A program made the translations under genes and the position numbers. The notes under the pieces are model-generated. The model was not told the DNA's origin. It saw only the letters and a program-made list of their open reading frames with translations, and did not search any database. A stretch of DNA of 5,580 nucleotides. Origin: Syntrophomonadaceae bacterium. Its GTDB lineage: Bacteria > Bacillota > Syntrophomonadia > Syntrophomonadales > Syntrophomonadaceae. Of the stretch, positions 1-5,580 are shown piece after piece. Each line of letters starts with the position of its first letter. The first letter of the stretch is position 1. Where the stretch lies: assembly GCA_031265005.1 (NCBI GenBank), contig JAISDD010000162.1:1-5580 (forward strand), in the 5' to 3' direction.

Positions 1-19
1 GATCACCTTCTCGTTAAGA

Positions 20-62
20 TATAATAAAATAATCAGTTGCTATGATGTATATGCAGTATAAT
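20..62 (+). promoter_or_regulatory. Candidate promoter region upstream of the SDR operon
   Basis: Two perfect TATAAT hexamers lie in this AT-rich stretch, at 20-25 and 57-62, and either could be the -10 element for the leader and operon that follow. For the 57-62 copy, the best-spaced -35 (34-39, CAGTTG) is a poor match, and the better TTGCTA at 37-42 is only 14 nt away. For the 20-25 copy, the -35 would fall outside the window. Transcription from 57-62 would start near 69 and give an untranslated leader of about 125 nt. AT-rich DNA produces such hexamers by chance, so the call is tentative. Confidence 0.3.
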
Positions 63-115
63 GAAAGTATTATTAATTATTATAACATTATATGCGTCAA
101 AATAATAAATAATCA

Positions 116-185
116 GCGGGCCGGCCTGTTTTTGCGAGGTCGGAAATCCGGTGCGAAGGGAAGACTGGGCTAATATATCCGCCCG
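116..185 (+). promoter_or_regulatory. Structured 5' leader, possible cis-regulatory RNA (riboswitch-like, unassigned)
   Basis: This GC-rich island sits between AT-rich DNA and the start codon at 194. CGGGC at 117-121 can pair with GCCCG at 181-185 and close the whole element. The same GCCCG can instead pair with TGGGC at 166-170, as a local hairpin with a 10-nt loop. The two folds exclude each other, which is typical of switching leaders. Inside, CGG-AAAT-CCG (141-150) can form a small hairpin. The stretch at 142-157, with GGAAATCC followed by GGTGCGAA, and GGGAAG at 158-163 resemble fragments of the cobalamin riboswitch core. However, the CC-rich partner strand and the ACTGT segment expected in that class are missing. 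It could be a divergent or deleted cobalamin riboswitch, another RNA class, or non-functional. I see no T-tract, so control would more likely act on translation. Confidence 0.35.
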
Positions 186-193
186 AAAGTAGA

Positions 194-928
194 ATGAAAA
201 ATTTTTTGGTTACCGGCGGTGGAGTCGGAATAGGAGCCGCTATAACAAAAGCCTTGACCGGCGAAAAAAATAGGGTGATTATAAATTATCTGACTTCAGA
301 GGTTCAAGCGTCGTTTTTAGAAAAAGAACTGACTGCGCAAGGTTTTGAGGTTTATGGCGTAAAGGCTGACGTAAGCCAAGCTGTTCAGGTGGAAAATATG
401 TTTTCCCATATTGAGCAAAGATGGGGTACGGTGGACGGGTTGATTAATAATGCCGGAATATCTTTGCGCAAACTGTTTATTGATACTGAAAACGAAGAAT
501 GGGATGAAGTAATTAATGTTAATTTAAAAAGTGTATTTTTATGCTGTAAGAGGGCTTTGCCAGGCATGTTAAAAAAAGGATGGGGCCGGATAGTAAATAT
601 CAGTTCTGTTTGGGGCTTGCATGGAGGCAGTTGTGAAAGCGCTTATGCGGCGTCCAAGGGTGGGATCATTGCTCTTAGTAAATCTTTGGCCGCTGAATAC
701 GGCAAAACGGTTACTGTAAATTGTATTGCGCCGGGAGCGGTATGGACCTCTATGCTTGAAAAAGAATTGTTCCCGGAAGAAATAGCTGATTTAGCGGCCG
801 ATATTCCTTTGGGGCGTTTGGCGTACCCTGAAGAAATAGCGGCGGCATGCGCTTTTCTAATGTCAGACGGAGCCGGATATATTAACGGGCAGGTTTTAAC
901 GGTTGACGGAGGCTGGAAACTTTCTTAA
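194..928 (+). CDS. Short-chain dehydrogenase/reductase, FabG-like (3-oxoacyl-ACP reductase type)
   Basis: This is a cytosolic NAD(P)H-dependent oxidoreductase of the classical SDR family, 244 aa, the same length as E. coli FabG. The N-terminal Rossmann motif TGGGVGIG is at residues 7-14 and NNAG at 85-88. The catalytic tetrad is N110, S138, Y151 and K155 (YAASK), matching FabG numbering. PG at 180-181 and the C-terminal INGQVLTVDGG are also family hallmarks. The likely reaction is reduction of a 3-oxoacyl thioester, but SDR substrates cannot be read from the core motifs and no other fatty-acid genes lie nearby, so a dedicated alcohol or sugar dehydrogenase is possible. ATG 194 is the only reasonable start: no in-frame ATG, GTG or TTG lies between it and the upstream stop codon at 110. 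Its ribosome binding site is weak, unlike those of the neighbours. It is probably the first gene of a three-gene unit, behind the structured leader. Confidence 0.93.
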   Translation: MKNFLVTGGGVGIGAAITKALTGEKNRVIINYLTSEVQASFLEKELTAQGFEVYGVKADVSQAVQVENMFSHIEQRWGTVDGLINNAGISLRKLFIDTENEEWDEVINVNLKSVFLCCKRALPGMLKKGWGRIVNISSVWGLHGGSCESAYAASKGGIIALSKSLAAEYGKTVTVNCIAPGAVWTSMLEKELFPEEIADLAADIPLGRLAYPEEIAAACAFLMSDGAGYINGQVLTVDGGWKLS

Positions 929-978
929 AATATCAAAGAACCATGACCTAAGAGCGCGTGAAAATATTTATTGGTTAA

Positions 979-986
979 GAAGGTGA
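979..986 (+). promoter_or_regulatory. Ribosome binding site fixing the methionine aminopeptidase start
   Basis: GAAGGTGA lies about 8 nt before ATG 992, which makes 992 (or the adjacent in-frame ATG 995) the start. An upstream TTG at 971 and a GTG at 983 are in frame, but the first precedes this site and the second lies within it. Confidence 0.7.
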
Positions 987-991
987 GTTTA

Positions 992-1852
992 ATGATGTCA
1001 AGGAACGATATGTGCTGGTGCGGCAGCGGCAAAAAATATAAAAAGTGCCATTGGCAGCAAGATACGGAATTAGAAGCTCTAAGATTAAAGGGAATGGAAG
1101 TTCCTCCCAAAAGGCTCATAAAAAATGAAGCCGATATTGATGGTATAAGGGCGGCCGGACAGTTCAGCAAATACCTCCTGGATATGGTTGCGCCTATGGT
1201 TAAACCAGGCGTTTGCAGTGATGACATAGATGCGTTTATTTACGAGTTAACTAAAGAAAAAGGAGGATATCCAGCAACGCTTAATTATAAAAATTACCCT
1301 AAAAGCTGCTGTATATCGGTTAATAATGTTATATGCCACGGGATTCCCGGAGATTGGTTTTTGCAAGAAGGAGACATTGCTAATATAGATGTGACGACGT
1401 ATTTTGAGGGCTATTATGGAGATACCAGCCGGATGTTCGCAGTGGGGGACGTTAAACCTGAAGCTGCTGCTTTGGTCAGGGTGGCTCAAGAATGCATGGA
1501 TAAAGGCATCGAACAAGTAAAACCTTTTAACCGCCTAGGAGATATAGCTTGGGCTATTGAAAAGTACGCGTCTCAATACGGATATTCTGTAGTCCGCGAT
1601 TATGGAGGGCATGGGATTGGTAAAGAGTTTCACGAAGATCCGTTTATCTTTCATTTTGGACCGCGGGAACGAGGAATGGTCTTAGTGCCTAACATGGTGT
1701 TTACTGTTGAACCCATGATAAACGCGGGCGGATACCGCTGTAAATTATTAAAAGACAAATGGACCTCGGTCACAGCTGACGGCTCGCTGTCGGCCCAATG
1801 GGAACATACGATAAGAGTGACCGAAGACGGGGCGGAAATACTAACCGCTTGA
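992..1852 (+). CDS. map: Type I methionine aminopeptidase with N-terminal SEC-C zinc motif
   Basis: This cytosolic dinuclear metallopeptidase removes the initiator methionine from nascent proteins; 286 aa from ATG 992. The N-terminal SEC-C motif, CWCGSGKKYKKCH, has putative zinc ligands C8, C10, C19 and H20. A short linker containing VPPKR leads to the pita-bread catalytic domain from about residue 44. All catalytic residues are visible: H116 (CHGIP), metal ligands D133 (NIDVT), D144 (GDTSR), H207 (GGHGIG), E240 (TVEPM) and E271 (QWEHT), plus H214. These are offset from E. coli MetAP numbering by a constant 36-37, so the domain has no indels or damage. SEC-C forms of this length are known in Bacillota, often as a second MetAP paralogue, and the zinc motif is thought to help ribosome or partner binding. 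The gene lies 63 nt after the dehydrogenase and 24 nt before the aminotransferase, so it is likely co-transcribed with both. Confidence 0.96.
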   Translation: MMSRNDMCWCGSGKKYKKCHWQQDTELEALRLKGMEVPPKRLIKNEADIDGIRAAGQFSKYLLDMVAPMVKPGVCSDDIDAFIYELTKEKGGYPATLNYKNYPKSCCISVNNVICHGIPGDWFLQEGDIANIDVTTYFEGYYGDTSRMFAVGDVKPEAAALVRVAQECMDKGIEQVKPFNRLGDIAWAIEKYASQYGYSVVRDYGGHGIGKEFHEDPFIFHFGPRERGMVLVPNMVFTVEPMINAGGYRCKLLKDKWTSVTADGSLSAQWEHTIRVTEDGAEILTA

Positions 1853-1864
1853 AAAGCATTATTT

Positions 1865-1870
1865 GGAGGT
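1865..1870 (+). promoter_or_regulatory. Ribosome binding site fixing the aminotransferase start
   Basis: GGAGGT ends immediately before ATG 1871, too close to serve it, and is 7 nt (counted from its last G) before the in-frame ATG at 1877. The start is therefore placed at 1877. Confidence 0.75.
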
Positions 1871-1876
1871 ATGATA

Positions 1877-2944
1877 ATGGCAAAGAAATTATTTATTCCC
1901 GGCCCGGTGAGTGTTGCGCCTGAAGTGCTTGATAAATTGGCTACCCCTATAATCGGACATCGAGGAAAAGAGGCTTCGGAATTACAAAAGTCTATTACGC
2001 ATAAGCTGCAAAAATTGTTTTTCACAAAAGAGGAAATATTATTGTCAACTTCTTCCGGAAGCGGTTTGATGGAAGGGGCTATACGCTCATGCACTGGAAA
2101 ACGGGCGGCGGTGTTCTCTATAGGGGCGTTTGGTAAGCGTTGGTTTGAAATGGCTCAAAGCAATCAGGTTCAAGCCGATCTTTTTGAACAAGAATGGGGA
2201 AAAGCCACCAGCGCGGAGCAGGTAGAACAAGTGTTAAAAACCGGGAAATATGATTTGATAACCATAACGCATAATGAAACGTCTACAGGAGTTATGAACC
2301 CGCTTGCCTCCATTGCCCAAGCGGTAAAAAAATATCCTGACGTGATTTTCTGCGTAGACGCCGTTTCATCTATGGGGGGATCGAAAATTGAAACCGACAC
2401 TTTAGGTATAGATATTTGCATTACCTCTACCCAAAAATCTTTAGGGCTGCCGCCGGGATTTTCTGTTTGTACTTTTTCCGCTAAGGCGGCGGCGAGAGCT
2501 GAAAAAGTTCCTTTCAGGGGCTATTATTTTGATTTGCTTTCCTTGTATGATTATATAAAAACCAAAGATTATCAGTATTCGTCCACGCCTTCTCTGCCGC
2601 ACATGTTTGCTTTGGATTATCAATTAGACCGCATTTTGGCTGAAGGAATAGAGAACCGCTACTGCCGCCATCAGGAAATGGCGGAAATGGTAAGAGAATG
2701 GGCTGTTAAAAATTACTCTCTTTTTGCGGACAGCGATTATTTATCTGATACAGTGACAGTTATAAACAACACAAGGAACATAGATATCAGTGAGTTGAAT
2801 AAAGAATTAGGCTGCCGAGGTTATCAAATCGCCAACGGTTACGGAAAAATGAAAGACAAGACTTTCCGTATCGCCCATATGGCTGATTACACTATAGAAG
2901 ATATAGCGAATTTGCTTAAAAATATTGATGATATTTTAAATTGA
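1877..2944 (+). CDS. Class V PLP-dependent aminotransferase, alanine-glyoxylate / serine-pyruvate type
   Basis: This cytosolic fold-type I PLP enzyme, 355 aa from ATG 1877, would transfer an amino group between an amino acid (alanine or serine) and an oxo acid (glyoxylate or pyruvate). The N-terminus KLFIPGPVSVAPEVL is the family signature, followed by GHRG at residues 27-30. The PLP phosphate loop SSGSG is at 59-63 and HNETSTG at 132-138. D161 in CVDAVSS contacts the pyridine nitrogen, and K187 in STQKSLGLPPG is the Schiff-base lysine. R331 in FRIAHM is the expected substrate carboxylate binder. Length and motifs are complete. Related enzymes act in serine/glycine metabolism or photorespiration-like glyoxylate removal, and some homologues take other donors, so the exact substrate pair is open. 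It ends the plus-strand gene run and converges with the transporter 20 nt downstream. Confidence 0.93.
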   Translation: MAKKLFIPGPVSVAPEVLDKLATPIIGHRGKEASELQKSITHKLQKLFFTKEEILLSTSSGSGLMEGAIRSCTGKRAAVFSIGAFGKRWFEMAQSNQVQADLFEQEWGKATSAEQVEQVLKTGKYDLITITHNETSTGVMNPLASIAQAVKKYPDVIFCVDAVSSMGGSKIETDTLGIDICITSTQKSLGLPPGFSVCTFSAKAAARAEKVPFRGYYFDLLSLYDYIKTKDYQYSSTPSLPHMFALDYQLDRILAEGIENRYCRHQEMAEMVREWAVKNYSLFADSDYLSDTVTVINNTRNIDISELNKELGCRGYQIANGYGKMKDKTFRIAHMADYTIEDIANLLKNIDDILN

Positions 2945-2964
2945 TTTTCATTTGGGTAAAATAC

Positions 2965-4134
2965 TTAATTCAGTTTAGAATCCATAAACAAAGACACGAT
3001 CAAATTGAGCAAAGCGATGACTGCCGCCGCCCAAAATACCCATTGGTAGCCATAATAAACCCAGAGCAGGCCGCCGAAGAAGGGTATAGTCATGGAAACG
3101 GCGTGATCCAAAGTAACGCCCATGGATATGGTCGAAGCGACATCTTCTGAGGATACGGCTATTTTTTTCAGATAAGTGGAACGGGCTATGTTTACTGCAA
3201 AAAGCATCTGATCTAAAATATAACACACCATTATAACAGGAACCGCTAACCGCACCGGCGCCCATTGAGGAGCCGCTCCGTATACCGCGCAGATAGCAAT
3301 CAAGGAAGCTGATTCGCAGAAAATAATCTTTTTTTCACCCCATTTATCTATGGCTTTGCCTAGCAAAGGACGAAAAAGCATACTGATAACAGCGCCTGCT
3401 ATGCCTAATAGAGCAAAAGTGCTGACGCCGCTGGAATATAGTTTGATAAGTATCCAAGGGGCAAAAGTGAGGAAAATTTGCTTACGGGCGCCGAAAAGTA
3501 TATTTAGCAAATAATACCAAATATATTTTTTTTTGAAAACTAAAGACCGTGCCGAAGCGGTAATAGGCTCCGGTTTGATAATAAATAAAAGTACGCCGGC
3601 GACTATGGCGCAAATACCGGCGATGGTAAAAATATTGGCGAAATTGAAACTTAAAAAAGATACTCCCAGATAAACGCAGATCATGCCAAACAAATTGCCT
3701 AAAGATTCTAAAGCGCCCAGATTGCCCAGTAAAGCTCCGGCTGAATTTTCCGAAGCCATGCGCAAAGCGACGGATGATTTTAAAACCAGAAAAAGGTGGT
3801 CCCCGGCGCTCCAGGTTACCATCCACACAACTACCCATTTCATATTAGGAGCCAGATGTCCTTGGCCCAAAAGTGAAACGCCTACCAGGATTACTGCCAG
3901 CATGGCGATGCGGGTGTCCGGTAAAAAAGCCAGTGAAGCGAAAATAAGCACTGTTAGGAATCCGGGAAATTCCCTGGTAAATTCCAATCCGCCGCGAGCC
4001 AAAGCGTCCAAGTTGTGAACTTGAGACAAATAGTTATTAAAAGAAGGGTCGTAAAATCCCCGATACACGCCCATCAGAGTTTGGGCAGCGGCAAAGAGCA
4101 GTAATGGCAGGGCTATTTTTTTAATGATAGACAT
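2965..4134 (-). CDS. Major facilitator superfamily (MFS) transporter
   Basis: This integral inner-membrane protein of 389 aa has about 12 hydrophobic helices. Clear ones lie near residues 5-24, 56-72, 76-95, 98-117, 135-159, 168-187, 222-257 (probably two), 268-287, 297-315, 335-357 and 362-384. A charged central loop at about 188-204 (KPEP to FKKKY) separates the two six-helix halves. An MFS motif A-like loop, GKAIDKWGEKK, is at 259-269, after the first helices of the second half, where the superfamily carries it. Charges in the membrane part include R25 and D112. The substrate is not recognisable, and export of a drug or metabolite is as likely as uptake. The start is supported by GAGGGG at 4146-4141, 6 nt before ATG 4134. 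The gene is divergent from the metallo-hydrolase, with 167 nt between their starts, and may share its control region. It is convergent with the aminotransferase. Confidence 0.9.
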   Translation of the reverse strand: MSIIKKIALPLLLFAAAQTLMGVYRGFYDPSFNNYLSQVHNLDALARGGLEFTREFPGFLTVLIFASLAFLPDTRIAMLAVILVGVSLLGQGHLAPNMKWVVVWMVTWSAGDHLFLVLKSSVALRMASENSAGALLGNLGALESLGNLFGMICVYLGVSFLSFNFANIFTIAGICAIVAGVLLFIIKPEPITASARSLVFKKKYIWYYLLNILFGARKQIFLTFAPWILIKLYSSGVSTFALLGIAGAVISMLFRPLLGKAIDKWGEKKIIFCESASLIAICAVYGAAPQWAPVRLAVPVIMVCYILDQMLFAVNIARSTYLKKIAVSSEDVASTISMGVTLDHAVSMTIPFFGGLLWVYYGYQWVFWAAAVIALLNLIVSLFMDSKLN

Positions 4135-4140
4135 TTTTAT

Positions 4141-4146
4141 CCCCTC
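4141..4146 (-). promoter_or_regulatory. Ribosome binding site of the MFS transporter
   Basis: On the minus strand, GAGGGG is followed after 6 nt by ATG at 4134, a normal spacing that confirms the transporter start. Confidence 0.65.
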
Positions 4147-4157
4147 AGTGCGAAAAT

Positions 4158-4222
4158 ATTGTAAAATGTTGATATCTGTTAATTACGATTAACGATATTA
4201 TACTCTTGTGAAGAGATATAAT
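4158..4222. promoter_or_regulatory. Divergent promoter region between MFS transporter and metallo-hydrolase
   Basis: Candidate -10 hexamers for both directions are packed together. Leftward there is a perfect TATAAT at 4202-4197 and a TACAAT at 4163-4158. Rightward there is TATACT at 4199-4204 and a perfect TATAAT at 4217-4222. None has a good -35 at 16-18 nt: the best hexamers (TTGATA at 4169-4174 on plus, TTAACA at 4182-4177 on minus) are off-spacing for these -10s. Overlap of the leftward and rightward elements near 4197-4204 suggests that the two genes compete for or share regulation. The presence of promoters here is near certain from the gene layout. The exact hexamers are guesses. Confidence 0.45.
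4178..4193. repeat. Perfect inverted repeat, candidate operator
   Basis: GTTAAT and ATTAAC form perfect 6-bp arms around a 4-nt spacer (TACG). The repeat lies just downstream of the leftward TATAAT (about where that transcript would begin) and in the expected -35 zone of the rightward TATACT. A dimeric repressor bound here could close both genes at once. No regulator gene is present in the window. Confidence 0.4.
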
Positions 4223-4289
4223 AAATAATAAACAGAAGGCAAATGAATTTTGCTTTATTGAGAACCCGGCTGGCGTGAAGCTGCTGTAC

Positions 4290-4297
4290 GGAGGTGA
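4290..4297 (+). promoter_or_regulatory. Ribosome binding site fixing a UUG start for the metallo-hydrolase
   Basis: GGAGGTGA lies 7 nt (counted from GGAGG) before TTG 4302, an ideal arrangement. The in-frame GTG at 4275 precedes this site and has no such sequence in front of it, so TTG 4302 is the likely start. Confidence 0.75.
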
Positions 4298-4301
4298 AAC
4301 A

Positions 4302-5177
4302 TTGATACCGATTACCAAAAAAATAAGTGTGGTAAGCGTTCCTAACAATGGGAGATTCCCTTATTGCTACTGTATGTTAATCAAAGACAGTGTACGCGCC
4401 ATAATCGATACCAGCTGCGAGGAAAAAAAAGCTAGGGAAATTGCCGCTCAAGGATTAGATTTGGTAATTAACACTCATTTTCATGAAGATCATATTATGT
4501 TTAATTGGATATTCGATAAATCGCAAATTTGGGCGCACAGTATGGATGCGCCGGCTATTCGTTCTCTGGATTTGTGGAAAGATTTGTTCGGATTTTCTCA
4601 CTATGGGGACAATGATTTAGGAGATATTTATAGAAAAAACATTAAAGCTAAAAGCTCCCCTGTACATAGGGAACTGCAAGACGGCGAATTAATTGATTTG
4701 GGTACTGTAAAACTGAGGGTTTTGCATACTCCGGGGCATACTCAAGGACATTGCTCGTATTTTGAGGAAAACGAGGAAATTTTGTACGCCGGCGAAATTA
4801 CTTTAAGCAATTTTGGCCCCTGGTATGGGCATTTAGACAGCGATATCGATCAATATATAAAATCCATAGAGCGTTGCAGAAAGCTCAAGCCTAAACTGGT
4901 AATCAGTTCTCATCTGGGCCTTATTAATGATGATATCGATAAACGTATGCAAGCTTTTTTAAATCGCATTTATGAAAAAGAAGCCGTCATATTGAATGAA
5001 TTAAAAACCCCGCAAACTTTAGAGCAATTGACCGAAAAAAAATTATACTATGGCACTAAACGCCAGTTACCGCATTTTAGGACGTTTTTCGAGAAAGTAG
5101 CCATACATAAGCATTTGCAAAGGCTGGCGGCGGCTAAGCAAATTGTGTCAGAAAACGGCGTTTATTTCACAGTTTAA
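4302..5177 (+). CDS. Metallo-beta-lactamase-fold hydrolase with C-terminal helical/winged-helix-like region
   Basis: This probable dinuclear metal hydrolase is 291 aa from TTG 4302 and cytosolic, with no signal peptide. The signature THFHEDH gives ligands H59, H61, D63 and H64. H146 in TPGHTQGH and H204 in SSHLG are the third and last histidines. The residue normally an aspartate bridging the two metals is a glutamate here, E165 in YAGEI. Residues 170-187 (around NFGPWYGHLDSDID) are typical of a bacterial MBL subgroup of unknown substrate. The C-terminal 70 residues are alpha-helical with a short beta end and resemble the winged-helix tail of the LACTB2-like and related MBL hydrolases. The substrate could be a thioester, lactone or phosphoester; beta-lactam resistance is unlikely. 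It stands alone on this strand, divergent from the MFS gene, which suggests joint regulation. Confidence 0.9.
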   Translation: MIPITKKISVVSVPNNGRFPYCYCMLIKDSVRAIIDTSCEEKKAREIAAQGLDLVINTHFHEDHIMFNWIFDKSQIWAHSMDAPAIRSLDLWKDLFGFSHYGDNDLGDIYRKNIKAKSSPVHRELQDGELIDLGTVKLRVLHTPGHTQGHCSYFEENEEILYAGEITLSNFGPWYGHLDSDIDQYIKSIERCRKLKPKLVISSHLGLINDDIDKRMQAFLNRIYEKEAVILNELKTPQTLEQLTEKKLYYGTKRQLPHFRTFFEKVAIHKHLQRLAAAKQIVSENGVYFTV

Positions 5178-5213
5178 GATTATTGTCACAATTCATTTTT
5201 TAACGAATTTATC

Positions 5214-5234
5214 AAAAAACTTAGGAACTCCTAA
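5214..5234 (-). terminator. Candidate intrinsic terminator for leftward transcription
   Basis: Read leftward, TTAGG-AGTT-CCTAA (5234-5221) forms a 5-bp stem with a 4-nt loop, followed by G and six T (5219-5214). The T-tract lies on the minus-strand side, so it would stop transcripts entering from the right. In the plus direction only three T follow, so it is at most a weak terminator for the hydrolase. The stem is short and AT-rich. Confidence 0.35.
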
Positions 5235-5276
5235 TTTAAAATGTTGCGAAAATGCGAGCGCTTTTTGTCTGCGATG

Positions 5277-5307
5277 GTATGACCTGTTGTTTGGAGTGTA
5301 TGACCTG
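5277..5307 (+). repeat. 10-bp direct repeat GTATGACCTG with 21-bp period
   Basis: GTATGACCTG occurs at 5277-5286 and again at 5298-5307. The 21-bp offset is two helical turns, as for a regulator binding two sites on one face of DNA. No other copy was noticed in the window, and function is unknown. Confidence 0.4.
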
Positions 5308-5580
5308 GCGTTGCACAGAAAAAATCCGAGTTGTGAACGTGTCGGTATTCTGATTATGCAATTGGGTTTCTGCCGCAAATCGCTGCTTTGTTTTATAAGT
5401 GATATGCTGATGAAAAACAGCAGCAATATTTCCTTTTTGTAAACGGATTGAAAAGCTGATTATTTGCTGTCGGGTATTTATTAACAGTAAAGATAGTGCA
5501 AACAGGGTATATGTAAAAAGACAACGGTGATTATATTTTTTTGTGAACAATTTTAGAGCAGTTTGTTGGTTACATACTGG

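Larger units (their letters stand above)
5178..5580. other. Intergenic tail with no convincing gene
   Basis: About 400 nt follow the metallo-hydrolase. The longest open frames here (a plus-strand one overlapping the hydrolase's end and ending at 5442; minus-strand ones at 5550-5236 and 5426-5193) lack ribosome binding sites and have no recognisable domain. The third plus frame is broken by many stops. A weak hairpin AATTC/GAATT (5190-5209) follows the hydrolase stop without a T-tract. The base composition is less coding-like than the genes to the left. It may be a long intergenic region, a decayed gene or the upstream region of a gene beyond the window. Confidence 0.6.

Noticed and set aside
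922..940. TTCTT/AAGAA hairpin after the dehydrogenase as a terminator
   Set aside because: Five A-T-rich pairs with a 9-nt loop and no T-tract; too weak to end transcription.
925..1227. Minus-strand open frame opposite the aminopeptidase start (and similar shadows at 385-567, 1247-1516, 1651-2094, 2170-2421, 2441-2623)
   Set aside because: They lie wholly or mostly antisense to genes with complete motifs, have no recognisable domain, and I see no reason to prefer them.
2941..3150. Plus-strand 69-codon frame after the aminotransferase
   Set aside because: Mostly antisense to the C-terminus of the MFS gene, whose membrane segments and stop are convincing; no independent ribosome binding site.
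3683..4018. Plus-strand 111-codon frame inside the MFS gene
   Set aside because: Antisense shadow; the protein is rich in Lys/Pro/Thr without domain features, while the opposite strand encodes continuous membrane helices.
4261..4300. GC-rich stretch before the hydrolase start considered as a group II intron or riboswitch fragment
   Set aside because: No domain V pattern or known riboswitch core; the region is explained by the ribosome binding site and start codon.
5143..5442. Plus-strand 99-codon frame with a WYDLLFGVYD segment slightly like a methyltransferase N-terminus
   Set aside because: Overlaps the end of the hydrolase, the likeness covers only about ten residues, no SAM-binding glycine motif follows, and no ribosome binding site was seen.
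5241..5580. Plus frame with several in-frame TGA codons, considered as recoded or decayed coding sequence
   Set aside because: Seven stops in about 113 codons is close to chance for this composition, and other genes in the window show no sign of TGA being read as sense.

Overview
The window looks like ordinary bacterial chromosome from a low-to-moderate GC Bacillota, possibly a clostridial or Negativicutes-type anaerobe. This lineage guess is an inference. It rests on strong GGAGG-type ribosome binding sites, a UUG start, AT-rich intergenic DNA and a methionine aminopeptidase carrying an N-terminal SEC-C zinc motif. I see no phage genes, transposase, CRISPR array, tRNA or rRNA.

Left part (1-2944, plus strand): an AT-rich upstream region leads into a GC-rich, foldable leader of about 70 nt (roughly 116-185). 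Three genes follow in the same direction: a FabG-like short-chain dehydrogenase/reductase (194-928), a SEC-C type I methionine aminopeptidase (992-1852) and a class V PLP aminotransferase of the alanine-glyoxylate/serine-pyruvate type (1877-2944). The spacings are 63 and 24 nt with no clear terminator between them, so they are probably one transcription unit. No shared pathway is evident. One gene is N-terminal protein maturation and the other two are small-molecule or acyl metabolism.

Middle (2965-4134, minus strand): a major facilitator superfamily transporter runs convergently toward the aminotransferase, with only 20 nt between the stop codons. It is divergent from a metallo-beta-lactamase-fold hydrolase (4302-5177, plus strand). 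The 167-nt divergent region holds overlapping -10-like hexamers for both directions and a perfect 6-bp inverted repeat, a plausible shared operator.

Right end (5178-5580): about 400 nt with no convincing gene. It contains a hairpin plus T-tract that would act as a terminator for leftward transcription, a 10-bp direct repeat spaced by two helical turns, and open frames that do not look coding.

The most interesting item is the leader before the dehydrogenase. It has two mutually exclusive pairings for one GCCCG segment just before the start codon and a short stretch resembling part of a cobalamin-riboswitch core, but the full consensus is absent. A second point is the glutamate in the metallo-hydrolase where the fold normally has its bridging aspartate. 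I found no clear evidence of a new multi-gene system.
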